A stretch of DNA of 13,738 bases from CAZHFA01 sp964534945 (GTDB taxonomy: Bacteria > Bdellovibrionota_C > UBA2361 > CAKMMH01). The DNA lies in NCBI GenBank assembly GCA_964534945.1, contig CAZHSB010000045.1:1-13738 (forward strand), written 5' to 3'. Position numbers and translations under genes: made by a program. Positions 12,327 to 13,738 of the stretch are shown here, piece after piece (the first letter of the stretch is position 1; each line of letters opens with the position of its first letter). The notes under the pieces were generated by a model. It did no database searches, was not told where the DNA came from, and saw nothing but the letters and a program-made list of their open reading frames with translations.

Positions 12327-13738
12327 TCAATCTTTCTTTATTAAAAATGCTCCATCTACTATTGAAAAATGGTCGCAATCAGTTGAGTTGTTATAGTCTA
12401 AAATTTTAAATGTAATTTGTTTTTCATTTTTGATTGGTATTAAAAGATGATATGGATAATCATCTTGTTTATCAGCCCAATCTTTTGTAATTTTTTCTAC
12501 ATTTCTTATATATTTTTTATTAGGACCAAAAAGTATTTTTTTTGATAACGATTTTTCATTTTCATCAAAAGCTTGGAAAGATACAGAAGTGTCTTTGCAT
12601 ACCTTCGATTGAAAAGATGTTGATAAGATTCCTTCAAAATATTTTGTATTTTTTGGTATATCATATGTAATTTCTGCGTTTGCATGTAATACAATAGAAT
12701 TTTTCGCGTTCATAACATCAGATTCTTTGAAGATCGTAATTACATTGTATTCTTGTAGCATTTTATCGGAAGAATGTTTTTCTGTAATAGGTTTCTGATC
12801 AACTAATAATTTTCTAGTTATATCTTTTTCTTGTAAATAGGAAATTTTTGGAGCTGTGATTTTTAAAAAATTACTTTTCCAATTATCATTTACTTCTGAA
12901 ATATATGGAACAAAATTTGAAATGGAGCTTAATATTGTGATTGGTATAGAAATAATAGTAAGCGATGCATAACAAAATAGTAATTTTTTATTTTTTGCAT
13001 ATAAAAATAAATATAAAGTTAAGCAAAAAATAAGAGGAACAAATTCTGCGATATATCTTTGTGTTAAGAAAAAATACATTGAAATTATTAAAGCTTGGAC
13101 AAGGCAACTAATGATTAATGGAAGCCAATTTAAATAAAAAATGTTATCTACTTTTTTTATTTCATCTTTTTTACTATGTTTTAGGGTGAATATGAAAAAT
13201 AAAAACAAAAGAATCAAGAAAGAAGAAGAAAGAGTAATTGAAATAAAAGGTTCTTGCCATGCAAAAAATAATTCTGGATTCTCGAGATTTGGATATCGTG
13301 CCAATATAAAAGGAAAACTTGTGGTAAAGTTATCTAAATTTGGAATTAAGTAAAAGTATAAGCCTTCAAATAATCTTTTTAAATTAAACATGCCTGTGTC
13401 TTTTCCAATTTGTGCATAAAACAAAGACGAATCAAATAATTTAAAAATTCCACCAAATCTTTTGTAGTTATACCACATTTGAATGATAGCCCCGATGCTT
13501 GCACTAAAAGACAAAGAGAAAATGTTTAAAAGTAAATTCCGTTTTTCAAAAAACAATCGTATAAAAACGACACCTGATAAAAAATAAAGAGGAAGTGCAA
13601 AGGTTGTTCGAGAAAGACAAGCAAAAGATGCAGAAATTCCTAAAAGAAATAGTGTTGTTGGATTAAGTTTTTTTTGAATGATGCAAAAATAAGCAGAGAT
13701 CCCAACTATTGACCAAGCAACTCCCCACAACATAGATT
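12327..13738 (-). CDS. Polytopic membrane protein, GT-C glycosyltransferase-like, N-terminus outside window
   Basis: The frame is open to the right edge, so the protein is N-terminally truncated. An ATG at 13733 is probably internal. From that ATG, the first ~270 residues hold about eight hydrophobic spans (near 5-20, 26-42, 43-62, 66-88, 165-184, 203-223, 229-246, 250-270). Features such as GISASFACLSRTTFALPLYF and FFLTQRYIAEFVPLIFCLT are typical of GT-C (PMT/ArnT-like, GT39/GT83) membrane glycosyltransferases. The catalytic loop normally near the N-terminus is not in view. Residues ~345-468 are a soluble beta-rich domain ending DHFSIVDGAFLIKKD. It recalls NPCBM-type carbohydrate-binding modules in layout, which is a weak inference. 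It lies 258 bp upstream of the beta-helix gene in the same direction; both point to cell-surface carbohydrate biology. Confidence 0.55.
   Translation of the reverse strand, partial: SMLWGVAWSIVGISAYFCIIQKKLNPTTLFLLGISASFACLSRTTFALPLYFLSGVVFIRLFFEKRNLLLNIFSLSFSASIGAIIQMWYNYKRFGGIFKLFDSSLFYAQIGKDTGMFNLKRLFEGLYFYLIPNLDNFTTSFPFILARYPNLENPELFFAWQEPFISITLSSSFLILLFLFFIFTLKHSKKDEIKKVDNIFYLNWLPLIISCLVQALIISMYFFLTQRYIAEFVPLIFCLTLYLFLYAKNKKLLFCYASLTIISIPITILSSISNFVPYISEVNDNWKSNFLKITAPKISYLQEKDITRKLLVDQKPITEKHSSDKMLQEYNVITIFKESDVMNAKNSIVLHANAEITYDIPKNTKYFEGILSTSFQSKVCKDTSVSFQAFDENEKSLSKKILFGPNKKYIRNVEKITKDWADKQDDYPYHLLIPIKNEKQITFKILDYNNSTDCDHFSIVDGAFLIKKD

Overview
The window is about 13.7 kb of AT-rich bacterial DNA. 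It carries housekeeping chromosomal genes: ybeY, prfB, parA, parB, a bactofilin gene and queH. The A/T-biased codons, Sec signal peptide, bactofilin and chromosomal-type ParABS fit a low-GC, probably Gram-negative, possibly host-associated lineage. Elusimicrobiota/Endomicrobia-like bacteria are one candidate, but nothing in the sequence fixes the phylum. No rRNA, tRNA, CRISPR array, IS element or recognisable oriC was seen.

Layout, left to right: (1) the 3' end of an Rpn-type PD-(D/E)XK nuclease gene with a GC-rich tetrapeptide-repeat tail, convergent with a 905-aa SNF2-family helicase on the minus strand; (2) a 450-bp gap with a GC-rich hairpin, an all-A/T palindrome and one doubtful small ORF; (3) a 250-aa orphan protein followed by ybeY and prfB, the latter with a canonical +1 programmed frameshift; (4) a 1.45-kb gene-free block holding eight perfect parS palindromes (TGTTCCACGTGGAACA), 183-200 bp apart, embedded in satellite-like repeat units; (5) the parA-parB-bactofilin gene run directly after the last parS; (6) queH, ending at a strong bidirectional terminator; (7) on the minus strand, a secreted right-handed beta-helix protein with a promoter and 5'-UTR hairpin, and behind it a truncated polytopic GT-C-like membrane protein.

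ParB should load on the parS array, ParA should move the loaded complex, and the bactofilin encoded just downstream is a candidate polar or cytoskeletal scaffold. The array reaches from the last codons of prfB to 29 bp before the parA start, so it is both the likely chromosomal centromere and the likely parA control region. Its form is the main discovery here. It is a compact bacterial centromere built like a eukaryotic satellite: about 190-bp monomers of two families in the order A-B-A-A-A-B, one pair 100% identical over 198 bp. The parS word is invariant while the spacer DNA has drifted, and the A monomers carry a second palindrome with apparent compensatory changes.
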